Position numbers and translations under genes: made by a program. A model generated the notes under the pieces. The model ran no database searches, was not told the origin of the DNA, and saw only the letters and a program-made list of their open reading frames with translations. Shown piece by piece: positions 22,685-33,255 of a stretch of 64,000 nt of DNA; position 1 is the first letter of the stretch; each line of letters starts with the position of its first letter. The stretch comes from Symbiodinium natans (lineage: Eukaryota; Sar; Dinophyceae; Suessiales; Symbiodiniaceae): assembly GCA_905221605.1 (NCBI GenBank), contig CAJNDS010002168.1, positions 560,233 through 624,232 on the forward strand, in the 5' to 3' direction.

Positions 22685-23188
22685 CTAGGGGCCCATCCAG
22701 AAGAGCAAAATTCTCCAAGCAGCTCTCAGCTTGCAGGAGCTGTTGAAGGCACACTGGGTACCCATGCTGTGCGCGCAAGTGGACCTTCAAGTCCATCACA
22801 TATCCTAGGATGGCCCTTTAAAACCCTCCAAAAAAGTTTTAGGATTCAGGGTTTAGGGTTTTTTGGGTTTATGGTTTAGGGTTTAGGGTGATCCTCTAAT
22901 AGGAAACAAGACTAAGAAAAGACACCTTTCCCAAGAGCCTACCGAGAATCGCAAGTCCTCCGCTGGCATGGACAGCGCGGCAAGCTCTCGTCCCGAAGGT
23001 AACCAGACACGTAGCATGGGCGACGCAGCTGGCCGCGCACTCCAAGGAGGCCCGTCGATTCGCGATACTTGCTGGATCCAAAAGCTGCACTTAAAGAGTA
23101 GTTTAAAAAAACCCTAAACCCTAAACCCTAAACCCTAAACCCTAAACTCTAATCCCTCCAGCGAGCTGCAGAGTTTGCACAGCGCAGC
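22685..23188 (-). CDS. Armadillo-like exons upstream of the ankyrin region (three exons)
   Basis: Exon A is 23188-23155, exon B 23089-22943, exon C 22804-22685. The two joins keep one frame: A ends LCKLCSSLE, B runs VQLLDPASIANRRASLE to ASGGLAIL, C starts GYVMDLKVHLRAQHGYP. Intron A/B (23154-23090) starts GATTAG and ends AAG and is a telomere-like tract; intron B/C (22942-22805) is GT-AG. The helical, Ala/Leu-rich pattern suggests armadillo or HEAT repeats; this is an impression without a search. It lies directly upstream of, and on the same strand as, the ankyrin coding region, so both are probably one gene. Further exons upstream are likely but I could not fix the start. Confidence 0.5.
22805..22942 (-). 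mobile_element. Intron made of a CCTAGG/GGCCCTT element with nested telomere repeats
   Basis: A GT-AG intron of 138 bp. It starts GTAGGCTCTTGGG and ends GGGCCATCCTAG, the ends of a short inverted-repeat element seen again in the next intron, and holds a block of CCCTAAA repeats inside. It looks like an introner-type insertion. Confidence 0.6.
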
Positions 23189-23251
23189 CTTAGAATTTAC
23201 ATGGGGGTAATGGAGAACGGAGTCAGATATTGTCTGTTGTGGGAGCCTTGC

Positions 23252-23441
23252 TGCCCTAAACCCTAAACCCTAAACCCTAAACCCTAAACCCTAAACCCTA
23301 AACCCTAAACCCTAAACCCTAAACCCTAAACCCTAAACCCTAAACCCTAAACCCTAAACCCTAAACCCTAAACCCTAAACCCTAAACCCTAGACCCAAAC
23401 CCTAAACCCTAAAACCCTAAACCCTAAACCCTAAACTGGCT
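23252..23441 (-). repeat. Interstitial CCCTAAA tract
   Basis: About 26 heptamers upstream of the armadillo/ankyrin gene. Confidence 0.9.
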
Positions 23442-23542
23442 CCGGAGCATGACAGTACAGGGTACCCTGATTAGAAGGGCATCCTCCCAGACCTCTGGCA
23501 CCAAAGGTTGATCCTTGAAACCCTAAACCGAAGTCGTGTCCA

Positions 23543-23636
23543 TTTCCTTATTTGGGGGTTTCCGAAAAATAGGGGTACCCTTTTTGGGGTCCCTTTATAA
23601 AGGGGCTTCTATTCTATTTGGTGTATGGGAAATACC
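23543..23636. mobile_element. Family F inverted-repeat element
   Basis: GGTTTCCGAAAAATAGGGGT ... TTCTATTTGGTGTATGGGAA; same middle block (CTTTTTGGGGTCCCTTTA). Confidence 0.6.
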
Positions 23637-24118
23637 CATTCTGGATGACCGCGCAACGATGTATACAGTCGGTTTATCTCACGTGATACACAGAATGGAA
23701 AGCTGACGTTTTTTTTTGCTGTAATGGACATTGAATCGCTTCATAAGTATTCAAGCCGTGAAGCCTTCATCACCGGGCTGCTCTGAACCCTAAACCCTAA
23801 ACCCTATACCCTAAACCCTAAACCCTAAACCCTAAACCCTAAACCTCACGCTGGACGCCACGGCCGAGAGTCAAGTTTGCTCGCTGCCCTGACAGCAGTG
23901 GCAGAGCTTGATGCTTGTGCTGACCGCGGTGGAGGAGCCTAGGGCTGTTTTAACATGGCTTCAAGCTTCTATCCTTGTGGTTTAGGGTTTAGGGTTTGGG
24001 GTTTAGGGGTTAGGGGTTAGGGTTTAGTGTCCTTCATATAGGCAACTCCCCAAAACCTCCCCACCCCCACCCCACCCCCGCATTGTTTTTTGGGCTTCAA
24101 CACTACCAAATCACTCAG

Positions 24119-24318
24119 TCACTCCAATACTGGATACATCGTGAACCTGGCGATCACTAACTGCACTACTTGTGTGTTTTCACGGCGAGCGCGTGCGTAG
24201 GGATCAAAAACTGCCAGCATGTGCATTGTCCGTGTCCCGTGCACCAGGCTGATGCAGATGGGGTATGAGTTTGCAGATCGGCGACGATGTAAGATGTGCC
24301 ACAAAACCCTACGCTAGC
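24119..24318 (-). CDS. Hypothetical terminal exon
   Basis: An open frame of about 60 codons ending in TGA at 24119, after CGTAG| at 24319. It contains SYPICISLVHGTRTMHML and a basic RARREN stretch. No family recognised. It is longer than chance open frames in this mosaic, but only moderately. Confidence 0.35.
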
Positions 24319-24339
24319 CATCCTGAGCATGTGGTGCGA

Positions 24340-24640
24340 GCCCTAAACCCTAAACTCTAAACCCCAAACCCTAAACCCTAAACCCTAAACCCTAAACCCT
24401 AAACCCCAAACCCTAAACCCTGAACCCTGAACCCTGGGTGCTGTCACGACACACTTGGCCCGGCTGAAAGTTGACATCGCCAGAGCCTGCTGAGGCATTC
24501 CTGCGCAGCAAACCCAAAACCCTAAACCCTAAACCCTAAACCCTAAACCCTAAACCCTAAACCCTAAACCCTAAACCCTAAACCCTAAACCCTAAACCCT
24601 AAACCCTAAACCCTATACCCTAAACCCAAACCTGGCGGGT
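24340..24640 (-). repeat. Two CCCTAAA tracts
   Basis: 24340-24440 (with CCCCAAA and CCCTGAA variants) and 24513-24640, split by a 75-bp island. Confidence 0.88.
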
Positions 24641-24844
24641 TCAACCATGTTCATCCCAAACCCGGTGGGGCTACATCTGTAGCACTGCAAGCTAGCCCTA
24701 AATCCTAAACCGACACATTCGCCGAACCGCTGCCGAAGCGATCATGGCGCTTGTACTACAGGAAGCCCTGCAAAAACCCTACATTCCATTCCCAAAGGGT
24801 CCATGTACCCATATAGTATATACATGCGCCCTAAAGCCTCTACT

Positions 24845-25108
24845 GCGCCAGGACGAAAGTTCGTCGCATGGGGGACTCATGCCACCATGTACGTGCAAAC
24901 CCCCCACCCCCATAGACTCCTCCACAAGATGTGTCTCTGGGGCGCGGAGGATTTTGAGTCCTCCGTCGGAACAAAAAAGTAATATATGTTTAAAACAGCG
25001 CGGAAATTCCTCCGCCGGCCAGGCCACAGAAAATGCACTTCCGCGTACTCCGCGTCCTCCACTAACGCAAGATATGCAAGTGCGACAAAACTTTCTTCCT
25101 CCTGATGC
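24845..25108 (+). repeat. 263-bp cassette K, copy 1
   Basis: A conserved block containing two small hairpins (GACGAA-AG-TTCGTC; GGAGGA-TTTTGAG-TCCTCC), a T-rich stretch and ATATATG. It precedes three 186-bp satellite units. I looked for a spliced leader, snRNA or hammerhead ribozyme and did not find one. Confidence 0.85.
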
Positions 25109-25664
25109 TCTCACCCCACTCAACATGAACAGGGACCCGTGCAAATTTCCTGCAAGGCAACATTTCCGTGCAGGTGTCTGCCTGAGCTTGCCTGGCCTGC
25201 TTTGGCCACACGCAACATGAGTAGGGACGCGTCTGTCCGGCCACTTTGACACGGACGTGCCTTGCCGAACTATCGGTCCTGGAGTTCATGCTGCTCTCAC
25301 CCCACTCAACATGAACAGGGACCCGTGCAAATTTCCTGCAAGGCAACATTTCCGTGCAGGTGTCTGCCTGAGCTTGCCTGGCCTGCTTTGGCCACACGCA
25401 ACATGAGTAGGGACGCGTCTGTCCGGCCACTTTGACACGGACGTGCCTTGCCGAACTATCGGTCCTGGAGTTCATGCTGCTCCCACCCCACTCAACATGA
25501 ACAGGGACCAGTGCAAATTTCCTGCAAGGCAACATTTCCGTGCAGGTGTCTGCCTGAGCTTGCCTGGCCTGCTTTGGACACATGCAACATGAGTAGGGAC
25601 GCGTCTGTCCGGCCACTTTGACACGGACGTGCCTTGCCGAACTATCGGTCCTGGAGTTCATGCT
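25108..25664 (+). repeat. 186-bp satellite, three units
   Basis: Three near-identical 186-bp units. The period is 62 codons, so the minus strand stays open through all units (MNSRTDSSARHVRVKVAGQT...). Units differ at a few bases (ACCCGTG/ACCAGTG, GGCCACAC/GGACACAT). Long frames here follow from the period and are probably not genes. Confidence 0.9.
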
Positions 25665-25927
25665 GCGCCAGGACGAAAGTTCGTCGCATGGGGGACTATG
25701 CCACCATGTACGTGCAAACCCCCCACCCCCATAGACTCCTCCACAAGATGTGTCTCTGGGGCGCGGAGGATTTTGAGTCCTCCGTCGGAACAAAAAAGTA
25801 ATATATGTTTAAAACAGCGCGGAAATTCCTCCGCCGGCCAGGCCACAGAAAATGCACTTCCGCGTACTCCGCGTCCTCCACTAACGCAAGATATGCAAGT
25901 GCGACAAAACTTTCTTCCTCCTGATGC
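25665..25927 (+). repeat. 263-bp cassette K, copy 2
   Basis: As copy 1 with a one-base deletion (GGACTATGCC for GGACTCATGCC). Confidence 0.85.
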
Positions 25928-26675
25928 TGAAGCTCCCACCCCACTCAACATGAACAGGGACCCGTGCAAATTTCCTGCAAGGCAACATTTCCGTGCAGGT
26001 GTCTGCCTGAGCTTGCCTGGCCTGCTTTGGACACACGCAACATGAGTAGGGACGCGTCTGTCCGGCCACTTTGACACGGACGTGCCTTGCCGAACTATCG
26101 GTCCTGGAGTTCATGCTGCTCCCACCCCACTCAACATGAACAGGGACCAGTGCAAATTTCCTGCAAGGCAACATTTCCGTGCAGGTGTCTGCCTGAGCTT
26201 GCCTGGCCTGCTTTGGACACACGCAACATGAGTAGGGACGCGTCTGTCCGGCCACTTTGACACGGACGTGCCTTGCCGAACTATCGGTCCTGGAGTTCAT
26301 GCTGCTCTCACCCCACTCAACATGAACAGGGACCCGTGCAAATTTCCTGCAAGGCAACATTTCCGTGCAGGTGTCTGCCTGAGCTTGCCTGGCCTGCTTT
26401 GGCCACACGCAACATGAGTAGGGACGCGTCTGTCCGGCCACTTTGACACGGACGTGCCTTGCCGAACTATCGGTCCTGGAGTTCATGCTGCTCCCACCCC
26501 ACTCAACATGAACAGGGACCAGTGCAAATTTCCTGCAAGGCAACATTTCCGTGCAGGTGTCTGCCTGAGCTTGCCTGGCCTGCTTTGGACACATGCAACA
26601 TGAGTAGGGACGCGTCTGTCCGGCCACTTTGACACGGACGTGCCTTGCCGAACTATCGGTCCTGGAGTTCATGCT
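25928..26675 (+). repeat. 186-bp satellite, four units
   Basis: Four further units; the same alternation of variant bases as in the first block suggests a larger duplicated unit of two or more monomers plus cassette. Confidence 0.9.
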
Positions 26676-26938
26676 GCGCCAGGACGAAAGTTCGTCGCAT
26701 GGGGGACTCATGCCACCATGTACGTGCAAACCCCCCACCCCCATAGACTCCTCCACAAGATGTGTCTCTGGGGCGCGGAGGATTTTGAGTCCTCCGTCGG
26801 AACAAAAAAGTAATATATGTTTAAAACAGCGCGGAAATTCCTCCGCCGGCCAGGCCACAGAAAATGCACTTCCGCGTACTCCGCGTCCTCCACTAACGCA
26901 AGATATGCAAGTGCGACAAAACTTTCTTCCTCCTGATG
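26676..26938 (+). repeat. 263-bp cassette K, copy 3
   Basis: Matches copy 1. The whole satellite is bracketed by inverted copies of another short element: 24782-24835 (partial) and 26939-27000; an undisturbed copy lies at 19014-19085. Confidence 0.85.
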
Positions 26939-27394
26939 TATATGGGAACCCCTTTAAGGCCCAAGTTTCTACTATTTTGGTTCATGGACGCTTAGGGCTA
27001 CATTACACTCTTCGGAGCGTCAGCCACAATTCACGTTCATTAACGTTCATGGCATGCAGATTGTGCAAAAATAATGCAATTTCAAGAAAGTCAAGAACGA
27101 TTGGCGCAAGTGCCATAGGATTGTATACGCCCCACCAAAAAGCCCAAACAAGCGCCCTAAACTCTAAACCCTGAACCCTAACCCTAAACCCATCCGAGTA
27201 GTTCATAGTAGGGAAGTTGGGATGTAGGTTTCCTACATGGTCCTTTTGCGGGTTCTGTTGGGCGATATACAGCTATCTATGGTTTACGGTTTAGGGTTTT
27301 CCCCTTAAGATACGCTCACGGGATCCAACGCTATCAATGCGGAATAAGACCCCAAATGCTGCTTGACTGCTTGCCTACCCTAAACCCTAAACCC

Positions 27395-27501
27395 CTTGGT
27401 AGGCCAGCAACCATATCAAGGGGGCCATTCTTTGGGGTGGGCTACTTTGAAAGGGAACCTTAAACACGAAAAGGGGTAAAGGGTACCACTGGGCTGTCAA
27501 G
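27395..27501. mobile_element. Family G inverted-repeat element
   Basis: CTTGGTAGGCCAGCAACC ... GGTACCACTGGGCTGTCAAG, with GGGAACCTTAAACACGAAAA in common with the other copies. Confidence 0.7.
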
Positions 27502-27967
27502 ACCCTAAACCCTGAAGGGTTGCTTGGGGCATGTTCCAGGTTGGCGGAGGGGGGAAGTATGAGCTCCCATGATGCTCCGAGTCCCCAAAACTCCTGCAAA
27601 TACACGCCGATGCTCCCTTTGTCCCCTCATGGTTCTTGAGTTACAAACCTCATGGTTTGCGGTTTCGGGTTTAGGGCTCATGAACATACTAGCTAAACTT
27701 GCCCAGCACAGCCGAAGCAAAGGCATAGCAATACGAAGCATGAACTTGCAACATGGAAAACCAACCAGCAAAAACAAACGTGAGCAGCACTCTAAGCTAG
27801 GGTCGCTTTTTGGGAACCCTAAATATTAGGGGCCGCCTCACAATAGCAACCCCACAAGGGACCATAATTTAGAGAAGTGACCGAACCCTAAGCCCTAAAC
27901 CCTAAACCCAAAACCCTAAACCCCCCCCTTCCCCCGCAAAACAAAAAAAAGCAAACACGCGCGGGCC

Positions 27968-28054
27968 CCTTCGGCAGGGCGTAGATGCCAGATCCCCCGG
28001 AGGCGAAGAATCGCAGGGCGCCTCCCTTCCAGGTTGCCGGGCCCAGGCACAGAT
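27968..28054 (-). CDS. Putative exon
   Basis: Open and protein-like: NLCLGPATWKGGALRFFASG, then GSGIYALPKG, after GCCAG|. It is downstream of, and on the same strand as, the previous pair, but that pair ends in a stop, so it may be another gene. Confidence 0.35.
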
Positions 28055-28129
28055 TCCTGGCGGCTTCAGGGGGTTGGGTTTAGGGTTTAGGGTTTAGGGT
28101 GTTTAGGGTTTGGGGGTTCATAATAAGGC

Positions 28130-28246
28130 TTATGAGCGAGTCTTATAGGCAGTCCCTTTGACGCTGATGCTGCCCAAGTGCAGCGTGACTACGGAGGCGT
28201 CCCCATGCTTTGCCAGCTCAGTGTCGCCACTGGGCTCGTACTTTAC
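28130..28246 (-). CDS. Putative terminal exon
   Basis: Thirty-eight codons then TAA: VKYEPSGDTELAKHGDASVV, then TLHLGSISVKGTAYKTRS. Pairs with the exon at 28289-28330. Unrecognised. Confidence 0.45.
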   Translation of the reverse strand, partial: VKYEPSGDTELAKHGDASVVTLHLGSISVKGTAYKTRS

Positions 28247-28288
28247 CTGGCACCAGGGGTCTAGGTTTTAGGGTTTAGGGTTTGTTAC
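28247..28288 (-). other. 42-bp GT-AG intron of CCCTAAA repeats, flanked by direct repeats
   Basis: The intron reads GTAACAAACCCTAAACC...GGTGCCAG. A 13-bp sequence, TTACCTGGCACCA on the plus strand, lies at 28243-28255 and again at 28285-28297, spanning both splice sites. Unspliced, it would put a TAA in frame. Confidence 0.55.
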
Positions 28289-28330
28289 CTGGCACCATGG
28301 GTTGGGGGTGTCGGGGCCGCCAAGTCGCGC
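28289..28330 (-). CDS. Putative 42-bp exon before a 42-bp telomere-like intron
   Basis: Fourteen codons, ARLGGPDTPNPWCQ, between GAG| and |GTAAC. Splicing across 28247-28288 joins to the exon at 28130-28246 in the same frame. Unrecognised. Confidence 0.45.
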
Positions 28331-29071
28331 CTCAACCCTAAGCTCGAAAGCCCCAAGCCCGTCAACCCTAAGACCCTAAATCCTGCAGCAGCCGTTTTTT
28401 TTTCGGGTGCTGTGACATGGTCTGGGAGCTCGTTTTGAGCCCGGTTTAGACCCTGGGTCTTCACTGCCGACTAAGATTTCGGGTGTAGGGTACCTTCAAA
28501 GCGACGGCTTACTAGATTCGCAATCAGATCTCACGATAACCCTAAACCCTAAACCCTAAACCCTAAACCTTAAACCCTAAACCCTAAACCCTAAACCCTA
28601 AACCCTAAACCCCTAGGGCTCAGTAACTCCAAGAGTCTGCCGAGCCGGGGCAAGGGATGCCAACGAGATGGAATGAAGAACAAGCCCAAGTGCACCCACA
28701 GGGTCCGCTTAGAGTATGATTATGTGTTCTTTTAGGGTTTAGGGTTTAGGGTTTAGGGTGTAGGGTTTAGGGTTTCGGGTACAGGGTTATTCCATCAAAT
28801 TTCTTCTGAGGGTGCAAACCTGAACCTCAAAATTGTCAATCCGCAGATGCTTGGGGTTTGGGGTTTAGGGTTTAGGGCTTGGGGTTTGGGGTTTAGGGTT
28901 TAGGGCTTAGGGCTTAGGGCTTAGGGGTTAGCCACATCCGAAACACAGCTGCGCGGCCGTGAAGGCGTAGTGCTCGTCGGCGTCGTGATCACCCACAAGC
29001 TCCGGAAAGAGCATTCCCCCCAAGGGCTTGATGTAAGCACCAACCAGGCCTCGACATCTCGGATATGGCTT

Positions 29072-29166
29072 ACCTGGAGTCTCTAATGTAGTTCCTTTTT
29101 GGGCTAGTTGTAGGGGATTCGAGTCTACTACCCCCAAAAGGTACTATGTAGGAGCCTTTAGGTAGG
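29072..29166. mobile_element. Family A inverted-repeat element
   Basis: ACCTGGAGTCTCTAATGTAG ... GGAGCCTTTAGGTAG, a good representative of the family. Confidence 0.77.
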
Positions 29167-30604
29167 TTAGGCTAATTAGAACTCGGCCTTTCGGGACTAG
29201 AAGCCCAACTTAAGACGTGGCGGTCTTCTCTTGGGTTGCCCGGCAACCTGGGAATGTGAACGAGCACCCTTTGTGGGACAATGGGATGGACAAGGGAATC
29301 GAACCCTAAACCCTAAACCCTTCAAAGCCTCCACCCTCAATCCTCACACCGCAGGGCTCAGCCCTGGGGAGAAGCTGGCTTAGCAGTTTAGGGTTTGGGG
29401 TTTAGGGTTTAGGGTTTAGGGTTTGGGGTTTAGGGTTTAGGGTTTAGGGTTTGGGGTTTAGGGTTTGGGGTTTAGGGTTTAGGGTTTGGGGTTTCGGGTT
29501 TAGGGTTTCGGTGGCCAGAACTTGACTTGGGGCGCAAGAACACACTGAGGGCCCTTACATGTGGGTGGAAGATGCAAGGCTTGGGCCGTATGAAACCCTA
29601 AGCTAAACCCTAAACCTTAAGCCTTAAGCCTTAAGCCCTAAGCCCTAAACCCCAGAGCCCATGGTACCAACCTTAACACTTATTATGTGCGCTATACATA
29701 AATGAGGCCCCATACTTTGGACCGCTTTAAACCCCCTTTAAACGAGAGTAAGGGAGCTTACGAAGGGCCCAGGGGTACCGACCTTAGCAAAGCTAAACCC
29801 TAAGCCCTGAGCCCTAAGCCCTAAGCCCTAAGCCCTAAACCCTAAACCCTAAACCTTAGAAGATAATAAGGGCCCATGGTACCAGCCTTAGATTTGAGGT
29901 TGCAGGCCGTGAGACCGTTCAAGGCCTCCTCAAAGCCCACCTGGTCCTGAGATTTAGGGTTTTAGGGTTTAGGGTTTTAGGGGGTTTAGGGTTTAAGTTT
30001 AGTGTTTTAGGGTTTAGGGTTTAGGGTTTAGGGCTTAGTGCTTTAGGGTTTAGGGTGTGGTTTTAGCGTTTTAGGGATTAGGGTTTAGTGTTTTAGGGTT
30101 TAGGGTTGTTTCTGGTTGTTGTTGGTATTCTCTGGGGCTGTCGGAAATTTGGGGCGTACGGGCTTTCGGGGCTGTCGTAGTTTTAGGGGCCTGGGGGGGC
30201 TTTAGGTGCGTTTAGGTGCCAGAGCTGGGCCTAACTTGCAACCACACGTCGCTCATGAAAGAACGAAGAAGGGCTTCAGAGTCTGCTCACGTTCCACAAC
30301 ATCCCGTGAAGATTCGGAGGTGAGCGTTTAGGGTTTGGGGTTTAGGGTTCAGGGTCTAGGGCCCGTGCTCAAAGCCCGGCTAAATCCCAGCTCCAGTCCA
30401 AAGATCCAGTATGACGCCGTAGCGGTTCATGCCGTTTGGCCTGCAAAGCACTAAGCCCCGGACCCTAAATCTTAAACCCCTGAACCCTAAACCCCTACAC
30501 CTCTAAACCCCGAAGGCCTAGAGTTGTGAAATTCCCATAGAGTTTAGGGTTTCGGGTTAGAGGCCCTGTAAAAGAGACCCCAATGAGAACCAAGTATATA
30601 TATA

Positions 30605-30728
30605 TATATGGTACATTCTCTAAATAAGGGTCCCTTTTTGGGTACCCTAAATATTAGGGGCCGCCTGATGATAGTAACCCGAAAGCCTGAAAGGGACCAT
30701 ATTTATTGAAGTGACCATAGACCCCGTT
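30605..30728. mobile_element. Short element with CCCTAAATATTAGGGGCCGCC core
   Basis: GTACATTCTCTAAATAAGGG ... GACCATATTTATTGAAGTGA; the core and right arm recur at 27791-27884. Confidence 0.55.
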
Positions 30729-30960
30729 GTAGAAAGCAACTCTGCAGTACCTCCTGAACTCTTTTCGGAAGGTCCCAATATCGCAGCTTTGTCTGGACAG
30801 ATACCTTTCTGGGCAGAGTTTAGTAGGCTTTCGGGGTTGAGGGTGTAGGGTTTAGGGGGTTATAAAGCCTGCAATAGACTGGAGGCTTCATAGGCAGAGA
30901 GGGCTGGGGCTCGAAGCATGGCATCCCTAGTCAAAAAAAGCTATGGCCCTTCAGACGGGC

Positions 30961-31077
30961 CAAACCCTAAACCCTAAACCCTAAACCCTAAACCCTAAAC
31001 CCTAAACCCTAAACCCTAAACCTTTCAGACGGGCCAAACCCTAAACCCTAAACCCTAAACCCTAAACCCTAAACCCT
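30961..31077 (-). repeat. CCCTAAA tracts with duplicated flank
   Basis: TTCAGACGGGCC occurs at 30950-30961 and 31024-31035, each followed by a CCCTAAA tract. Confidence 0.88.
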
Positions 31078-31185
31078 TCTGAGACCACCCTGGGTGGGAA
31101 GCCTGCGGGTGGGGATGCCGGCGGAGTTTATTCTGTCGAGCTCCTCCAGGACATCCTCACCACGGAAGGGCACTTGAAGGATGGC

Positions 31186-31520
31186 AGGGTTTAGGGTTTA
31201 GGGTTTAGGGTTTAGGGTTTAGGGTTTAGGGTTTAGGGTTTAGGGTTTAGGGTTTAGGGTTTAGGGTTGAGGGTTTAGGGTTTGGGGTTTGGGGTTTAGG
31301 GTTTAGGGTTTGGGGCTTAGGGTTTAGGGCTTAAGGGTAAGGGTTTAGGGTTTAGGGTTTAGGGTTTAGGGTTTAGGGTTTAGGGTTTGGGTTTGGGGTT
31401 TAGGGTTAGGGTTTGGGGTTTGGGTTTAGGGTTTCGGATTTGGGGTTTGGGGTTTAGGGTTTGGGGTTTAGGGTTTGGGATTTAAGGTTTAGCGTTTGGG
31501 GTTTAGGGTTTGGGGCTAGG
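31186..31520 (+). repeat. Long TTTAGGG/TTTGGGG mixed tract
   Basis: Perfect repeats at the left, increasing TTTGGGG, TTTCGGA and other variants to the right. Confidence 0.9.
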
Positions 31521-31821
31521 GTGAAGGGCTTAGGGCAGTACTCAAGAAGGGCTTTCAGCAGCCCCAAAAGAAGCATTGTGCGAGAGAATTCGGATTCTAC
31601 CGAACAGGGTGCTTTACTTGGTTGAGAGGCCAAGGGGGGTAGCCCATCTTTTGCATAGATCACTCCCATACCCCCCCCCCCCCCCCCAAGCACCTAGCAT
31701 TTTAAAGACTCGCTTCCCTTAGTGTTCGTGCAATGTTGGGAGGGGGGGGGGGGGTGAATATGAGGGATCCGTCCTCGGGCCTCCTGAACCCTAAAGCCCC
31801 TAAACCCTCAGGTCCCTAAAC

Positions 31822-31904
31822 TTGGGATGCTCCCCTGAATTATAGTACCCCATGTTAAAATCCTTGTTAGTAGGGGGCCGGGGGGGGGGGGGGGAACATC
31901 CCAA
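31822..31904. mobile_element. Family B element with poly-G in the right arm
   Basis: TTGGGATGCTCCC at the left and GGGGAACATCCCAA at the right; a G run of about 14 sits in one arm. No clear target duplication. Confidence 0.7.
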
Positions 31905-32091
31905 GCCTGTGAAGCAGGGTACATATTTCTTGTACCCCCAAAAGGACACCAGGTATATACACTGACCAATATTAAGAAGGAACCTTATATACACTCACAA
32001 AAAACAGAAATATAAACCCTCAACTCATGTATACAAAGTCTGTAGGGCTCATGTGGGCATCAGGGAGCACAGAGGGCGCGGGAAGTTTTCT

Positions 32092-32235
32092 TTATGGTTC
32101 TTATAGTAGGGAATGAGGGAGTTAGGGGCCCTACTAGTATATGCTACCTTAAAGGGTATACATATATGTATGTGTATATACATATATATATATATATATA
32201 TGTGGCCCTCATTCCCTCACTCCCTACTAAGAACC
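32092..32235. mobile_element. Inverted-repeat element with central (TA)n
   Basis: GGTTCTTATAGTAGGGAATG at the left and CTCACTCCCTACTAAGAACC at the right, about 33-bp arms around an ATATAT core. A relative of one arm is near 13,780. Confidence 0.68.
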
Positions 32236-32327
32236 AGCCAGTGCGTGCGCATCCCGGGACCTTCCGAAATGCTTCTGTAAAAAGATCTTCGCTGGCGAAC
32301 CTCGGCGGAGCACGGCAGTCCCTGGAT

Positions 32328-32455
32328 AAACCCTAAACCCTAAACCCTAAACCCTAAACCCTAAACCCTAAACCCTAAACCCTAAACCCTAAACCCTAAA
32401 CCCTAAACCCTAGCCCTAAACCCTAGCCCTAAACCCTCAACCCTATACTAAACCC
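32328..32455 (-). repeat. Interstitial CCCTAAA tract
   Basis: About eleven perfect units, then CCCTAGCCCTAAA variants. Confidence 0.88.
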
Positions 32456-33255
32456 TGCAAAGAACACCGAGCCCATGAGTCGAGTCGATGGCCTTCCCGA
32501 TACGTCCGGCACCCACCAACAATGCCCTTAAAGGGTTTAGGGTGTAGGGTTTACAGGATTTTATAATCCCCTAATAGGCTATATATAGGACTACGTATAC
32601 AATCCCTTAAAGGGTTGTCTTGGATTCTAAAAACCCTTAAGGAAGGGGAGTTCAGGACAGAGGCGGCCGGGGCTGCCTTGGACCCTGGTAAACCCTCAGC
32701 CCTTGCATCCGCGGAATCGCACGAACTTGTCTGTACGTTTAGGGTTTAGGGTTTAGGGTTTAGGGGTTGGTACATTTTCAAAAACTGAGCGTGTGGTTGC
32801 CTTACGCAGAACCGATACTCCCGAAACCCTAAGCCCTAAGCCCGAAACCCTAAACCCAAAACCCTAAACCTTAAACCCTAAACCCTGAACCCGAAACCCT
32901 GAACCCTCAGTAATCAGGTTTGTAGGGTTTCGGGTTTTCGGACTTTGGGCCAGCTGGGTGTTCTACAAGGCCCGACAGAGCTGACTTGAAGGGGGGATGC
33001 TGAGCAAGCAGAAACTATGAACCGGTTTAGGGTTTAGGGTTTAGGGTTTAGGGTTTGGGGTTTAGGGGCGCCAAGACTAGTAGTAGTACTGATAAGCATT
33101 ACAGTGATAGCGATAGAAATCATTACTGTGACATAGCAAATGGCCAGATGGAGCTCAACCCGGCACTTTGCATCTTGGATTCTACAGTCGACCGAGCCTG
33201 TAACACGTCACCCTGAAAGAAGGTCTTCCAGTCCCCCTGAACACCTAAGCCCTAG

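Larger units (their letters stand above)
29170..33250. other. Telomere-repeat mosaic without assignable genes
   Basis: Long tracts at 29.4, 31.0, 31.2 and 32.3 kb with short islands. One island (31088-31187) is open on the plus strand (GGVYSVELLQDILTTEGHLK) but isolated. No family recognised. Confidence 0.55.

Noticed and set aside
23845-23985. Exon island open on both strands with good splice sites each way
   Set aside because: Plus (MLVLTAVEEPRAVLTWLQ) and minus readings are equally plausible, so the strand cannot be chosen; it illustrates how weak short open frames are as evidence.
24845-25108. Hammerhead ribozyme or spliced-leader RNA in cassette K
   Set aside because: CTGATGC lacks the CTGANGA core and no paired GAAA site is placed correctly; the dinoflagellate spliced-leader sequence is absent.
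25062-26858. Long open frames (243 and 325 codons) on the minus strand over the satellite
   Set aside because: The 186-bp period is a multiple of three, so a stop-free unit stays open in tandem. Both strands are open and no motif is present.
29281-29320. Possible tRNA T-arm (GGTTCGATTCC on the minus strand)
   Set aside because: Upstream sequence is telomere repeat; no acceptor, D or anticodon stems.
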